A stretch of 64,000 nucleotides of DNA from Topomyia yanbarensis (GCF_030247195.1 NC_080672.1:392477037-392541036); one strand, 5' to 3'. Numbered from the stretch's first letter, positions 1 to 12,800 are shown. Program-made: numbers and translations. The notes: a model not told the origin generated them from the sequence alone.

Positions 1-1570
1 GGGTGTACTCAACGATGTGTCCAATCGATTGTAGTCCGAACCAAAAACCGATATTCTCTGCAATCTCGAACAACTTTGGGTAATCATAGGTATACATGAT
101 ACTAGAATATCTGTGGGTGTTGGCTATCTTCTTCCCGATTTTGCCGATGACGTGTTATTCAGAAGCACATTGACTCCCAGGCAGTTCATTCACTATTAGG
201 AGACTATAATCAACCTGGTCTTGTTTGAAGAGATACTCATTTAGGGTATGCTGCTGTCCATGCCCCTCCTAAATCGACCTTCTCGAGGTCCAATATTGCG
301 TTATTGGACGGGATGTCTTTGTTAAACATGCAACAAATGTCAACGGCTACGAACCATCGCAATCGAACACTGAATCTTCTGTTTGTTAACGAGGAAGCTT
401 CCTTAATCTGTACTGTTTCGGAAGCACACGAGTCATTAGTTGTTATTGATTCACATCATTCCCTGCTACTAGTTTCGCAGGCATGGTCACGGATTTGACT
501 GAAAACAGAGAGTATAAGCCGACTTCACTGGGTTTCTTAACTCACTGCAGACAATTGACTGGATGTCCTTGCTAAATCATGCAACTGATATTGACTTTGC
601 AGTAGAAAGATTTTCGCTTCTCCTAAAACAGAATTTCAGTGGAAATGTTCCTGCACATCGTTCACAACCAAAACCACTCTGGTCAAACCGATGACTACGA
701 GTACTAAAACGCTCAAAGGAAGCTGCTCTCCGACATTATACTAATCAACGCAACCCATGACAAAACAGGAGTTCTAACACGCCTGTAACAACCATAAATC
801 GTACAACCACTTCCTTTGCTCTAGGCACGTTCCTTGCGATTTCATGAAGCTAGGAAGTATTCGTTTTCCAGAAGAAGACGCTTTTGTTGCCATAAAAAGT
901 TGAAGACTTCAGTGTCAGTTGATCCATATGGGATTCCAGCCATTATTATACGTTGATGATATTATGATACGCGAGTGCATTGTGTGTCATCTTTAACCAA
1001 CCGCTATCGCATGTGAAATTCCCTGTGCATTGGAAAAAGTCTGTCACGTTTCCCGTTTCCAATAAAAGAGATAAATAAAATATTGCAAATTGTAGAGGCA
1101 TAACTTCTCTTGGTGCTGGATCTAAACTGCTCAAGATCTTAGTAGGAAATTTAGCTCCGTTCATTTCGCATTTCATTCAAAACATAGAAAATGGTGCGCA
1201 GGTGAGGTCCGTATATACTGTTGTGAAAGCGGTTTTTGATTGTATTCATCATTCTCTGTTGTTGGCAAAAATTGAGCGGCTCGGAGCATCGCCTTATTTC
1301 ATCGAATGGTTTGAATCGTACCTCAGAAACGCGGTTCATTTTCTGTGAAATTGGGAAACAATGAGTCATATACTTTCACCAATTTTTCGGGTGTGCTGCA
1401 AGGGAGCAATCTTGGACCTTTGTTGTTCACCTTGTTCTTCAATAACGTTTGCTTTTTTATTCCGGCTAGATGCAAACTTGTCTACGCTGACGACCTCAAA
1501 CTGTTTCTCATTATACAATAGACTGTATTGAGCTGCAGTGACAACTAGATGCTGGTGTACTAGAAATTTA
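1..1570 (+). mobile_element. Decayed non-LTR retrotransposon (endonuclease + RT), jockey/CR1-like
   Basis: A broken LINE ORF2 reads along the plus strand from the window edge. The endonuclease domain is visible around 193-230 (LLGDYNQPGLV, then a stop where the family has W) and at 304-498, where NRTLNLLFVN and the ID-x-HH motif end the domain. A linker (WSN, then LKRSKEAALRHYTNQR) follows near 685-760. RT block NCRGITSLGAGSKLLKIL starts near 1088, VFDCIHHSLLLAKIERLG follows, then SGVLQGSNLGPLLF at 1387 and the catalytic YADD at 1483-1494. The frame changes between about 1350 and 1387, and several in-frame stops show it is dead. Homology fades after about 1570, so the RT thumb and 3' end are missing. 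The clade is inferred from the NxRGIT and QGSNLGPLLF motifs and is uncertain. Confidence 0.85.
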
Positions 1571-3019
1571 TTGACTATCAGCGAAGACTGCATATCAAGA
1601 AGACTGGCAACTCTGTCCAGAATCTGGAGACAGTAACAGCCACGCCACTTGCGGGTAAAGGTGCTGTGTCCCATAGTGATGCACACACACATATACACTT
1701 TTACATTAAGCTTCTTACCTTCCTCCAATAGAGGCGCTGTAACCTCTGTCGCTTCGCGTTTGTATGGGGTAAGGAAAGAGATATCAGTCTTCTTAATATG
1801 TAGTCTTCGCTATCAGTGTCTCTAAATGCTCTGTGATTTCTTTCACCTGGAATTGCGCAAAAGATGGATCCTCTACCAATATTTTAAAGATTACTTTTCC
1901 CCCAAAACAGAAACTTTGGCTTCATTGTGAGGATTGCTAAGGAATTTTCTTATCCATACTCGAGCGTAGTACTTTTCGCTTGTCAGTTCCGTTCTAGAAA
2001 CTAATTGTATCATGCTACATGCTCTTAAATATTTGCCATGGCGTAACACATTGGATCTGCCACCATACATTGATCGTTATTGTTTGTTGGATATGGATCC
2101 CGTGACATGCCCAAATACCGCGAGGTTAAGAACGTTTCAAGTAAAATGTAAGTGTAAAAATTCAAATTTTCGATGAATGGTTATAACTATCGCGTTAGCT
2201 CACTTCACATTAAATATATTTGCTATGAAAAATAAAAATTATACTGCTCATTGCTACAATCTTTTGGAAAAAAAATCATTGACGAACGACATGGCAATAC
2301 GCCTGATACCGCGCACCTCAGAGGGATGATTCCGAAAAGCGCGCAAAATAATTCCTAATACCGTGTACCATAAATTGAACTAAATAGTGGTGTAAATAAT
2401 GTAATTTGAGTGAAAACTTACAGAATTTATTGCAGAATTGATTTATCATACTTTTTTCAGTTTTTGGCGCTTATATTTCAGTTGAGCCTTTTTGTCAGCT
2501 TGGAGTTTTCTCTTGATTTGTCGTTCAGTTTTCTTTCTTCCCATTTCCTTCAACTCAGTCATTTTAATGTTCTCGATATTTTCCAGGTACTCATCGTAAG
2601 TAACACACTAGGTGCGGCCGAGGTTTTGGTTTAGCTTTCTGTAACATTTTAGGAGATCTTGGTTTTGGTTTAGCTTTTAGGAGGGAAAACACCTCACCTA
2701 ATACGTTCAGATGCTCGGCTGGACGATGAGACAGATGTAATGATGTGGTTTCGACAAGTGATTCTGGAAAAAATGGGTATCATTAGATTATAAAAATGTA
2801 CAGTTAAAATTTTATCACCTCGGTGTTCGTCGGAGCCTCTGGATAATAGTTCAGAATCTAGATATTCCTGAAATGGAATTTTTCCACGAAAAAGCCATGG
2901 ATGAAACACATTTCTCAGGTGAAGAAAAAAAGTATCTCATCGTTCAACTGGAATAAGTTTTCCCAGCTGCCCATTCTTTTAGAAGTCTTCGAAATTTTTC
3001 ACTAGGGATTCTTTGTTTA
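1571..3019. other. No gene recognised; AT-rich spacer
   Basis: I see no coding homology here. The only local structure is a short direct repeat of a TTTTGGTTTAGCTTT motif near 2622-2680. The minus strand just below the pogo-like relic (2690-3010) may be decayed transposase sequence, but I could not align it to anything. Confidence 0.5.
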
Positions 3020-3699
3020 TAAGGAGATAGCATCATAGCTGGTGCCAGCAGCGTTACCAGAGAAAACAGCCGTGTAGGATTCGTTGTCTAAATTGCCGGT
3101 CCAAGTATGAACTTGTCTTCTATCTGTTTCTGCTAGCACTACGTCTCAAATTGGAATCATGCGAACCGCAGTTTTATCCATGTTAAAAATTAGCTTTGGA
3201 CGTTTCCTAACCTCCTCTAACTGATTTTTCTTTATAAAATGTTATTTCTCCAAAACATCTCTTGATTTGCTCGAGGCTTACATTGGCTCTGACTTTTGGA
3301 CAATGAGCTCGCAACCCTATGCGAATTATTCGGGTGACGTTTCAAAAAATCAGTGACCCATCCCGGCTCAGGAACTCAAGCTGTGAATGGATTTTAAATC
3401 TTGGCTAATTTGATGTATTTCGCAACAAAAGCTCGAAGACGTAATGTATTTATGGGGAGCCCAACCTTGGCCATACCAATCGTCCATTCGGCCATACGAT
3501 CTTCGCCTTCAAGCCTGATGATGGGCGGGGCTCCTAGTGTAGAAGTCGAATATCGCTGTTTGATTTTATCGCGGCTGGTGCTTTCCGGAACTTCATACAA
3601 GCTAGACACAGCACAACCAGATCCACCTTTCGTCACACTATCCACTGCTGTGTACAGTTGCTCCAGATAGTACAGCATACGTTTTCTGAGAGCCATCAT
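3020..3699 (-). pseudogene. pogo/Tigger-type (Tc1/mariner superfamily) transposase relic
   Basis: Reading minus from 3699, an open stretch of 101 residues holds an N-terminal HTH of the psq/CENP-B kind (LEQLYTAVDSVTKG, then VPESTSRDKIKQRYS), followed by GEDRMAEWTIGMAKVGLPIN, the spacer that precedes the second HTH in pogo-like proteins. Beyond the first stop, homology continues in shifting frames: FLKRHPNNSHRVASSLSKSQ near 3340-3300, the start of the DDE core (FNMDKT-like, with the frame broken) near 3180, and a QVHTWTGNLDNESYTAVFSGNAAG-type block near 3100-3050. Frameshifts and stops mean it is not functional. No terminal repeats were found, and the family assignment rests on motif memory. 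Confidence 0.7.
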
Positions 3700-6639
3700 A
3701 ACTAAAATTCAGCCACGGTATTATGCATGAATTAGTATGGTGAAGCCCGAATTCCGTGACAATTTGTCTATCAATAAAAAAAACACCACCGATGATGATT
3801 ATCTAACAATTCTTACTCATGAGAATGAAACAAATGCAGTATAGCCCTGAATTTACTGAAAAAACAGAAGGTAAAACACTTTGAAATTTTCACGCCATTT
3901 AGACATTTTGCTAAGCGGAGAGCTACGTTTGACAGTTCGGAGCATGCATATTTTTGTTTATGTTTTTTTTCGTTGCGTAATGTGCATCAATATGTTCAAA
4001 TACTTATACCCCGACGTTGTGCGTAATACTACAGATAGAGCTTTACAAAAAATGTAACAAAATACATTAATTAGCCAAAATATGGCTGAATTTTTACGCG
4101 TATTTGAGGATTGTTTCTCAAATGGGCTTTTCCCATCCAAAGAATTTCATGGAGATCATATTAGGTCAGGAAAAATAAGGTAAATAAATAAATAAATATT
4201 GAAGCGAATTAATATTCGTTGAAAGTAAATAATATTTAAGTAAATCTCGATGAAACACCGTGTGGGGCTTTACTTTAACCCTTAAATGCATGAATTTTAT
4301 TTTTCCTTGGTATTCGTTTTTCGGGTTGGATACGATGTATACCTCGTGTTGAGGCTTTATATGACAAAATCGTCGTTACAAGTTCCTACAAAAAATAAAC
4401 TCTGTGAAAAATTTCATTCAACGATTTATCAAGCTCGCTGGATTGTCATTCAATGAGGAGTTCAGCTCTGGTGGAGTTTTCAGGATATGTAAAAGTAGAT
4501 AGGGTCTGAACTAGTTTTATTTTCATTGAAGCTTCCCTCCAAAATTTTATTTCGTTATAATTTGTTTGCATTTAAATAATATTTTTTTCCTAGATTGATA
4601 CTCTTATTTCAAGTTCAATAATAAAACAGAGCAAAAAGTAAGGGTGCAATTAAAACTAAGCAAGAAAAACAACTGCATTCAACTAAATAAAAACATTTGT
4701 TCAATTAATTTACTTTAGCGTCTATTAAATGATTTTACTCTATCTTTTACATAGGTTCAATAAAGTTCCATTCTGCCTTGCCTAGAGATACTTGTTTGTT
4801 TATGTTTGTTATACATTTATTTGTGTTGCCTATACCATTTGTTTTTTTTATTCCTCTTCAACTAAGTTAATTATATAATACGACTAAAAAGAGTACATAC
4901 ACGATGATAATAGTTGGTTTCTTACTTATTGGTCGCTAAAATTACAACTAAACTGTTACTTCTTCCCCGCTCGCTACACTAAGAAACGTATGTTATTTTT
5001 AATTTGTTTTCCTGTCATTTTATTCAATTGAACTAACTAGCTTATAATATATTGTTTTCATTTCCACACGCTTTGTGTAAACGTGAGTTAATTATGCGAA
5101 TGTTTTTTTTTGTTTAAGAATTTAGTATGGTTCACTAAATGATAATATTCTTTTTTAAATAGTACACTTTATTAGTACTGATTTCTGGTGTTACCTAATA
5201 TTATGAGATATACTCGCCATAACAGCTGTTTGTTTTGTTTTTTTTTGATCAACCCAATTCTACTCGTTCATTCAAGTTTCATCTATCCGATATTTTGCTT
5301 CAACTTCTCAAATATACTAACTATATACCTGTTAATTTTTTATGACAGAGTTACTATTAAAATGTATTTTTTTAATTTGCTTTATTTGTTTTTACTCTTA
5401 ACATACTCACACACGCAAACGCACACTTTTGTTTAGGTTAAATTGGTCACGAGGCGCTATTGGCATGTCTACTCCCGATCTGTTTCATCGATAATAGGGT
5501 TATTTGTATACATATTTACACACTTTTTACCAATCACGGCATACCCCTGCTCGTCCTATTCTGTTCTTTTAGGTAAACGGGACTATACCGTAACCAGTTC
5601 AAAGAGTTATGAACTTTCAAGCTTACCTGTACGACCTGCGGTCTGTTAACGAAATTTTCTACTTTATATGCGTCTTTTCATTGTATCGCTCGTCCGAATT
5701 TCCGGCGGCGTGTGGTTCTTTATGGTTGTGACATAATACACAGGCCATGACCTTTACTGATATGGATTAAGGCATATTCCTTCCGAAAGGCTCCTCTGTA
5801 TTTCTTTAGTATATCAGACTTAGCTTGGGTTCAGTTGACACATATTTTGTGATTAATTAATATTATTTTGGGGAAGATTCGTTTTTTGTTTACGGGGCTG
5901 GGGCATATAGTGAAGCGACCAGAGTCACGATTCCTAGCCAGTAAAAGCAAAAACGCAAAACTTTGGAATACTACTAATATTTCGCTGCTAGAGGTTTACC
6001 TTCTGGTTCGACAGACTTCGCATCCGATTGTTAAAGGTTACACAGAATTCTCCGTCCCTGATCCGGCATCTACCGAAATTTGAAAGGAATCAAGCTTTTC
6101 GTGACAACATCTCCAAACAGGACGTGACACTCTATTGGTGTACATGACACAATGCTACGATCCTACCGACCAATAATAATCCTTCCTGCCTGGAGTCTGT
6201 TATAATGTCTCATGACACCAGAGCCTTAGCCTTAGCGCCTTTTCCCTCTGAATTGCCACACCACCGTGACACTTTTACAAAAAGCTATTTTTGGTGTACG
6301 AGATAGTTGGGTGCCCACTCATTTCAACCGCATCAGCTATTATCACCATCTGTGGCAAACTATGTGTAAATTATCTCCACATGGGCGATGACTTGTCACA
6401 GCACAGTGCACCACAGATGCTATGTAGAACGACTAAATGAGTTACTCGAACTAGCGTTCTAGTGATTTAGGGAACCTTCGGTGTAGTTTATCAGAAATAT
6501 CTAAGTCTTTTTTTGAGAGGCGTTAGTGCCAAATTTTGCCGCACAGGTGGTAATCGAATCAAACATGTAAAAGAGTGAAATATTTGTTTTCCTAGAGGCT
6601 CGAATATAATGTGCCGTAACTTCCGTAGTAGACTTCATT
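3700..6639. other. Non-coding AT-rich spacer with one MITE fragment
   Basis: About 3 kb of AT-rich sequence with many short T- and A-runs. Open frames here are short and low in complexity. A fragment of a TTAA-flanked MITE sits at 4275-4365 (listed separately). From about 6090 the composition becomes more even, but I recognise no protein homology until the LINE piece at 6640. Confidence 0.5.
4275..4365 (+). mobile_element. Truncated TTAA-type MITE
   Basis: The left end TTAACCCTTAAATGCATGAA and about 90 bp of body match, in reverse orientation, the complete copy at 57046-57176. The shared body includes a TTTTTCCTTG stretch and ATACCTC. The right end is lost. Confidence 0.6.
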
Positions 6640-7280
6640 CAGTTGCAGGCGTTGCTCGATGTATTTGTCGAATGTGAACTGAATAGGCTAGTCGTCAATA
6701 TCTCTATTTGTACGGTAATGATTTTTCATCGTTCTAAGGATCCAACAAAATTCAAATACCATATCAATGATTGTGTTCAGAGTTGGGTGAACTTAGGTTT
6801 TCTAGAATCTAATATCCAAAAGTCGCTGAATCACGACAGCTGGAGTTCATCTTCCGTACTGCCAAATCATTTACGGATATATACTACCTAAAAATCTGTA
6901 CTGTTCTCTAGCCCGGTTGTCTCCAGAGTATTGTTCGACGATCTGGAGCCTGCACTATATGAACGGTTGCGACTGAATTGAAGGTATTCAACGCCCTGAG
7001 ACAGCTACAAATGCTATCCACCGTAGGGACACAGCAAGTACTCTGGTTGTCACCGATATGTTGTCAGCGCGCATCGATTATCAAGCCTTGATCGTCTAAG
7101 TAAACGTCTAAGCAAGAACTAGGGCGTTGCATAGCAACATTCTTCTGAGTGTACCTCTTCGGCGGTTCAACCACATAGAGAATGTGGCCATCGTGGGATT
7201 ACAGCGAGTTTTCTATCGTGTGACACACACCTGTTTGACTCTCATCTTGCTCGTAATGAGATAAGAACAAGGTTCATGAA
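6640..7280 (+). mobile_element. LINE 3' region (RT thumb to ORF2 C-terminus), jockey/CR1-like
   Basis: The 5' part is open at 6643-6891 and reads VFVECELNRLVVNISICTVMIFHRSKDP, the usual LxVNxxKCxxxxF block that follows the YADD box of insect LINEs. SLARLSPEYCSTIWS follows near 6910, then NGCDxIEGIQR near 6960-6985 and RRFNHIENVAIVGLQRVFYRV near 7160-7220, the standard ORF2 tail. Frames change several times, so it is a relic. AT-rich sequence after 7280 may be its 3' UTR. It could be a displaced piece of the same family as 1-1570, since that copy lacks exactly this part. Confidence 0.8.
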
Positions 7281-7366
7281 TTATTTTTAAAAGTTTTTAA
7301 ATATGTAAGTGATACCCGCAATTCTCTTCAAGACAGCAGCAACGTTATAGCTCACCAAAGCACAAG

Positions 7367-8207
7367 TAGGGGAGCCCGGGGCTAGTTGGCGGTTGGGGTA
7401 AGTTGGCGGAATCCCCTTTTCTCCGTTTCTATTAGATATAAAGCGCTGTCTCTCGTTGTGAACCTCCAGTAATGTGAAACGCATTATCCAATGTGTTTTT
7501 GATGCAAAACATTTTGTTTTGTAGAAGCTGTGGGCGATATTGTGTTTTTGAGCGCACTTTGTAAATTTTCTTAATTTTAAACATTTTGTGTTATTAAGGT
7601 GGTTTTCAATCTATTACCCGAATGATTATATTTTTCGATATCGTGTGAAAAGAGCTTTCTGTATCCGTATAGATATAACACATATCCATACAAAAAAGTA
7701 ATTTTTTAAACACTTTTTTATAAAATATGCGGTTGGGGTAAGTTGGCGGTACTATTTACAGTGCAGAAATAGTCATCAAATATTTTAATTTCTGGAATTC
7801 ACTCCAAAGTAAGAGAAGCTGTTTCTTGTGTCTCTCGTCACTACAGGAGACAATAATTTCGGCCAATCGTCTGAAGAATTTCGAAAATTCGCTTTTGAAT
7901 ATGGAGTATGCATCGAAGTCAAAATATCGGGATATTGAGACAGAAATATAATGAAGTGTCGAATAATATACAGTTTTTGTGAAAAGACAATCTTACCCTG
8001 GTGCTGGGGCAAGTTGGCGGCTTTTCCGCGTCACATATTTTTTCTCTAGAAATGAAGACAACGTATCAAACATTTTCATAAATTTCAGAGATGTTGCCAA
8101 CAGTCTGCCCTTTTATGCAACGTGTTCTATTTTGTAAGATCTACCACAATCAAAGCGATAAAAAAATGAAAACTGAAAACATCGCCAACTAGCCCCGGCC
8201 TCCCCTA
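7367..8207. mobile_element. MITE, family A, copy 1 (841 bp, TA-flanked)
   Basis: Terminal inverted repeats begin GGGGAGCCCGGGGCTAGTTG on the left. The right end, read in reverse, starts GGGGAGGCCGGGGCTAGTTG, one mismatch in about 24 bp. Both ends are bounded by TA, as for Tc1/mariner-type insertions. The motif GGGGYAAGTTGGCGG recurs inside near 7396, 7735 and 8006. No transposase ORF is present. A second, 930-bp copy lies at 52611-53540. Confidence 0.85.
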
Positions 8208-9390
8208 CCTGTCTATCAAACCCAGGCCCGCGCGAGAAAATTCGCAAGGGGAGGGTTTGGATTTTTTTTCATTTCTTTTAAAAGAAAGGTATGGAAACCC
8301 TAAAATTTTGAAGATTTTTTCCAAGATCTGGAGGGCCGAGTCTTGTGTACCAATCAACTCAATTCAACAGATTGGGTAACAGTCTGTTATCAAGAAGAAA
8401 TCTTCAATACACAGCTGCCTGCTGACTCATGATAGAGTCCGATTGGTTTGTACTAGTTAAGCCTACCGGCTAAACCTACACCTCTTCCATCTCGAATTCC
8501 TCATCCATCTGGGGCCATCGTTAGGTACTACTTCAGCAGGGATACCCTTGCTCTTTTTATTTTTGTGTTAATCGTTCATGTTTTTTTTCCGTTGTTTCTT
8601 TTTCTTGTTTACTGTCTCCAACCTTCGCGGTGTAACTGATTTGCTCAGGTCTGTTGCAAGGTTACCTGTTGAAGCACGAACCGATCCGGAGGTGTCGACC
8701 ATAATGACCATCACATCACTTTACCAACCACCAGGGTCTCTTATCCTTCTTGGCACTACTCGTTCCTATTTATCTACCTGCTGGTACTGATAGTTCCACG
8801 GCGGCGGTATTTCTCCCGATGCTAATGTCAATATTCGAGAGCCATTCAGCTACCAGCCACTCCGACGGAGAGATCATCGGCGGAGAAATTTCTCCAGACA
8901 ACAATATCTCGATTTTATTCAACTTCGTGTTTTTCCTCTTTAGCTCCCGTTGCTAACCCACTCGTTTTAGTTGGCCTGGGCTCAATTCCAGCCGAGGTCG
9001 TTAAGATTTTTCTTAGGCGAAAAAAAATCTGTGGTAACGTCTTCCTTCGGAAGGGAAGTACAGTCGTTGGTCCCCGGTCCATGAGTTGATATACGGCCTC
9101 TAGCAAAAACAAGTATCGGACTAACCATTCCTTCCCTTTCCTTCCGCGATCTACGTTCGGGCCTGGCCGGCGCCGGTATTGCTCAGTAAACACATGAGGA
9201 TTACCAGGAGTTGCACATTGAAAGATGTTTCGCTACTCCCAATTATCTACTTATTTCCTGTGCAACTTCAGCTAGTCCAGATCGATAACGGAGTAGCAGC
9301 CAGGGGTGGTCGCACAAGCTCAAGCTTTAGCTGCCGTTGCTAGCCCTGTGACCGACCTTTGCTGTTTACCCGGCCTACTCATAATTGTTG
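8208..9390. other. Repeat-derived spacer, no gene recognised
   Basis: I see no protein homology. The stretch near 8840-8895 (CTCCGACGGAGAGATC and GGCGGAGAAAT) resembles the CTCCGTCGGAGTAGACC motifs of the LINE tail at 10050-10395, so part of it is probably older R1-type LINE non-coding sequence. Confidence 0.45.
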
Positions 9391-9394
9391 TTTT

Positions 9395-10395
9395 TCTAAT
9401 CCGGTATGGGGTTCCTCCTGCCTGGGTGCGGCGTTGAAAACCAAGCGGAACCGTGAAAAGCTGAACAAGACATTCCGGCTGATGGTCGTACGAGTCGCGA
9501 GTGCTTTTATTTGTTGGAGACGAACCACTACGACCAGTATTTAGATCTATTGTGGAATGCCCCTTTCGAGTATCGCGAGTGGTTACAGAAAAATATCGTC
9601 GGAGGCATCATTCTGGCTGAGGACGTAGAATGCTACCAGCGGAGAAATGCACGTAATGCAAGAATGCAAGGAGACTGGCCCAAGCGGACTCCTTGGTTAA
9701 GGGGCAACATGAGTGGTTTGGGTGCATAGGAAGCATGGAGAGTTTAATTTCCATTTGACGCAGTTTTTGTCCGGTTACGGATGCTTCCAGAAGTACTTGG
9801 ATCGTCATCCCTTTGCCCAGAGTGTGTGAACGTGCAAGAGACACCAGAACACGTGGTCTTCGAATGCCCTAGGTTCGACTAAATTCGTAGGGGTACGCCT
9901 GGGGTGACAGTGGACAATATCGTTGAAAAGATATGCCACGACAAGCACACCTGTGACACTGTCAACAGAGTGTTTACGAGTATACTCTCCTAGCTGCAGA
10001 GGCAGTGGCAAAGGGACCAATACAGTAGCTCCATTGCATTAGCTAGAAAGTCGCCGTGAAATCACAAATTGAGATTCGCGAGAAATTCCGCCGCCGGGGA
10101 ACTCTTCGTCGGTGTAGACTAGGTCCACCGGAATCGCCGGACCGACCTCGGCACCCTACCGGGTAGCTCGTGAGTAGGCTAGGTCCACTGCCCACTGGGA
10201 CTATATCGAGTAGATCATCAGGTGAAAGCGGGGAGCTAAATGGCTCACGGAAACGAACATCGGTATCGGGAGAACCTCTCTCGCCGAGGAATTCTCCGTC
10301 GGAGTAGACCATCGTTGGGGACTGGACCGAGTATTTCACGACCAAGATTTTAGTAAATTCGGGAGCTGAATGGCTCATCGGGGAAGTTCACCGTG
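9395..10395 (+). mobile_element. R1/LOA-type LINE, ORF2 C-terminus and 3' tail
   Basis: VWGSSCLGAALKTKRNR at about 9403 and FRLMVVRVASAF near 9475 match the post-RT region of R1/LOA-type ORF2 proteins. VGGIILAEDVECYQRRNARN follows near 9600-9665. A cysteine-rich end reads CPECVNVQETPEHVVFECPR near 9815-9875, the CCHC-like motif typical of this group. Frames shift repeatedly, so it is dead. The 3' tail to about 10395 contains three related GGAATTCTCCGTCGGAGTAG-like or GAACTCTTCGTCGGTGTAG-like motifs, which look like a degenerate tail repeat. Confidence 0.75.
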
Positions 10396-10869
10396 TTTTA
10401 AAACGTCGTTTTCGTGCTCAAAATCAATAGCGTCCAAAGCGTTAACTTTATGAGTATAGTTTGATCGGAGAAGCTTTTGCCTTTATGATTGCGCATCTAC
10501 AGGAATACATTATTCAGTGATTAATTCACCTATAAGTGATATACGAAATTTATTTCCTGAACTAATTAAGATAGAAACTTTGTGCCTTCAGCAAAGCTGT
10601 AGAAAATATTACTAAAAAAGAAATTGCTGAAGACACCATATATCTAACTTCAATAGTTTTGGAGTTATGGAAAATTGTTGTATGGATGAACCCTTGAAAT
10701 TAGTTTTTCATGATAACTTTTTTAGCAATTCTTCCACGTTCTTGGAATCTTCCACAAAGTTGTTTGCGGTGTCGAATCACATATTTTTTGGAACAAAGTA
10801 ACTTCCTATCTGTTGTATTTGAGGTTGCTGGAGGCCCTGACAATGTTTCCTATGGTGCTTTCGACGACT
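10396..10869. other. Unassigned spacer
   Basis: AT-rich sequence without recognisable coding or repeat structure. Confidence 0.4.
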
Positions 10870-11330
10870 GGCCCTTATTCAGAAGTCGGTGATTTTCAGC
10901 GCAGTTCAAGCATTTTCTGCTTGACAAATCTTTCCATCTGCTCCTCTTACTACTTCTTGTATGCTTCCTGTTCTTCCCATCAAACACAAACACCAGGTCT
11001 CCAGTTTTGCAATAGCTTTCGGTTATCCATCCAATTTGGTCGATGATCCAGAGCTAGTAGACAGTTCCCAAAATTAGTTGGATATGACCGCTTGTGATGA
11101 TTTTGTTGAGCTTCGGTGGGGTCCAGAGTTTTCCTTTCGCACGTCCGTACTCGCCACGGCTCCACGGAGGGAGTGGTTGGGGTGATAGTTTCTTCCTCAG
11201 CTAATTCTTGTGGGATACATTTCAATGAACGAATGGTAATGATACAGGGCCTATTTAATGGATCGCACCATCCGTTCTCAAACGCCGCCCATATGTGGTG
11301 TTCCAGAAGGATCTAACAACCATGCGGTTG
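10870..11330 (-). pseudogene. BEL/Pao integrase C-terminal tail relic
   Basis: Read on minus, LKCIPQELAEEETITPT resembles the PLE-x-EALTPNHFL block near the end of BEL/Pao polyproteins. RPNWMDNRKLLQNWRPGV and a frameshifted GDLVFVCDGKNRKxxRxxxRGADGK-type block then resemble its W-rich C-terminal tail. Stops and frame changes are frequent. It lies on the same strand as, and downstream of, the integrase piece at 12240-12800, consistent with one element split by later insertions. Confidence 0.5.
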
Positions 11331-12239
11331 CAGTCTATGAGACTTTTTCACTCACTGTTGATCTTGGATGGATGGGTAATGTCTGTAACATAACCGAAGT
11401 TGCCTGACTACACTTCGGCCTATTCATTCAAATCTTATGATATTTATTTTTCCAAGAATTTTGATACCCATATTGCTAGTATTCCATTGAAATTCACAAA
11501 TAGTATCCCAGAACAGGAACATGCTTCCGGAAATCCGGATTCCCGGGAACCGATTGAAGTAACCCGATTCATTTTTATCAAGTCTAAAAGTGGATGAGGG
11601 CCCGAATTTAAAACACCCAAAAGTATCAAAATCGGTTGCAAATTACCTTAGTTATTGGCATTTCAATTTTATGGGTATCCCGGTACCCACGTCGGTCTGT
11701 TACGTAGCAAAAAAATCAGGAGTCCCTCCTCATCTTTTATTTGTATCGTCCACAAGTTTCAATCTATATGTTGCTTGTACGATGCCAAAGCAACGAATGG
11801 TAGAGAACGAACATGCGGGACCCTATATATTACCTCCCTTTACCACCCCAACCGTTTGGGTGCGTAAAGTTTAACCTCATATACTGCGCAGAATTGTCCC
11901 ATATGTATAGGGAATCCCATTGAACATGGGACAGTTATGCGTATAGCGGCAGTATGCCAGAGTGAAGTGCACTCAATAAATTTTGCGCGCGGCTAGAAAG
12001 CGGGTGTATTCCAATCCGTATGTTGCTCGTTCAAAACCCAAGCAACGAATAGTAGAAAACAAACACGGTATAATTCCGTTCAGTACAATGTAAGTTACTA
12101 GCATTCAAAAACTCTACCTGCTATTTTGTAATTTTGAAAATGGGCCTCAATATTGAAAGGTACTCGTAGTTACCACAAAAATGTTCAGTAGCTCCTCGCT
12201 TGCATGTTCCTGATTACCTTAAAGCTAGATTACGTGGTC
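11331..12239. other. Repeat-rich insert between BEL/Pao pieces
   Basis: No coding homology. Two related segments, near 11757-11820 and 12016-12072, share a TATGTTGCT...CAAGCAACGAAT core and look like diverged copies of one repeat. A CCCATATG/CATGGGAC pairing near 11898-11932 gives a small hairpin. Confidence 0.4.
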
Positions 12240-12800
12240 AAGCTGTGGAATACCTCCCGGTGTATAAGCTCTTTTCGGCATACACGAGAAGATCGCAACC
12301 CATCTTTTCTTCTTCCTACGTCCCATCGTGATCTCTTCAGGACCCAGCTAATCAACTAAGGAGTGGCAAGGGAGACGTGATGCGTTGATACGGCAGAGGT
12401 GTCATCGTTGAAATGCGAGGCACACAGCAATTCATTTTGCCCCAGACGCATTCTTTCGTCACTTGCTGTCTTGCACAGCGTGCATTTGGTATCCAGAACT
12501 TGTCATAATTTATTGAAGACGGTTTCACGATTCACATGGTCGTATATCTCAGAAATATGCAGGGTCAGCTTTTTCGTTATCTCGGACTTCCTGGGCAGAT
12601 CTACCGGATACCTTTTATCGAACGGGATTGACTCGTTCTTTTCCAACCTGCCTCGTAGTCTCAGTACACCTTCGGCACGAGCTTTGCCGTCACTTCTACC
12701 AGCTTTATCCATTGAGAAACAACAGAATTGACCACCGTATGTCATAGCATGCTTCATGGTCACTGATCGTGCGATTGATACAGAAAATATGAATCGATCT
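12240..12800 (-). pseudogene. BEL/Pao integrase (H2C2 and core start) relic
   Basis: The clearest block, at 12763-12503, reads VLRLRGRLEKNESIPFDKRY, then PVDLPRKSEITKKLTLHISE and HVNRETVFNKL. This is the conserved zinc-binding leader (H2C2) of BEL/Pao integrases. Below it, in changed frames, come LDTKCTLCKTAS, an RKEKRWVAIFSCMPKRA-like stretch and FHSLTT, matching the start of the catalytic core. Stops interrupt all frames. No LTRs were identified. Confidence 0.75.

Noticed and set aside
5188..5436. 82-codon hydrophobic ORF
   Set aside because: AT-rich, T-run-driven translation with no start context or homology.
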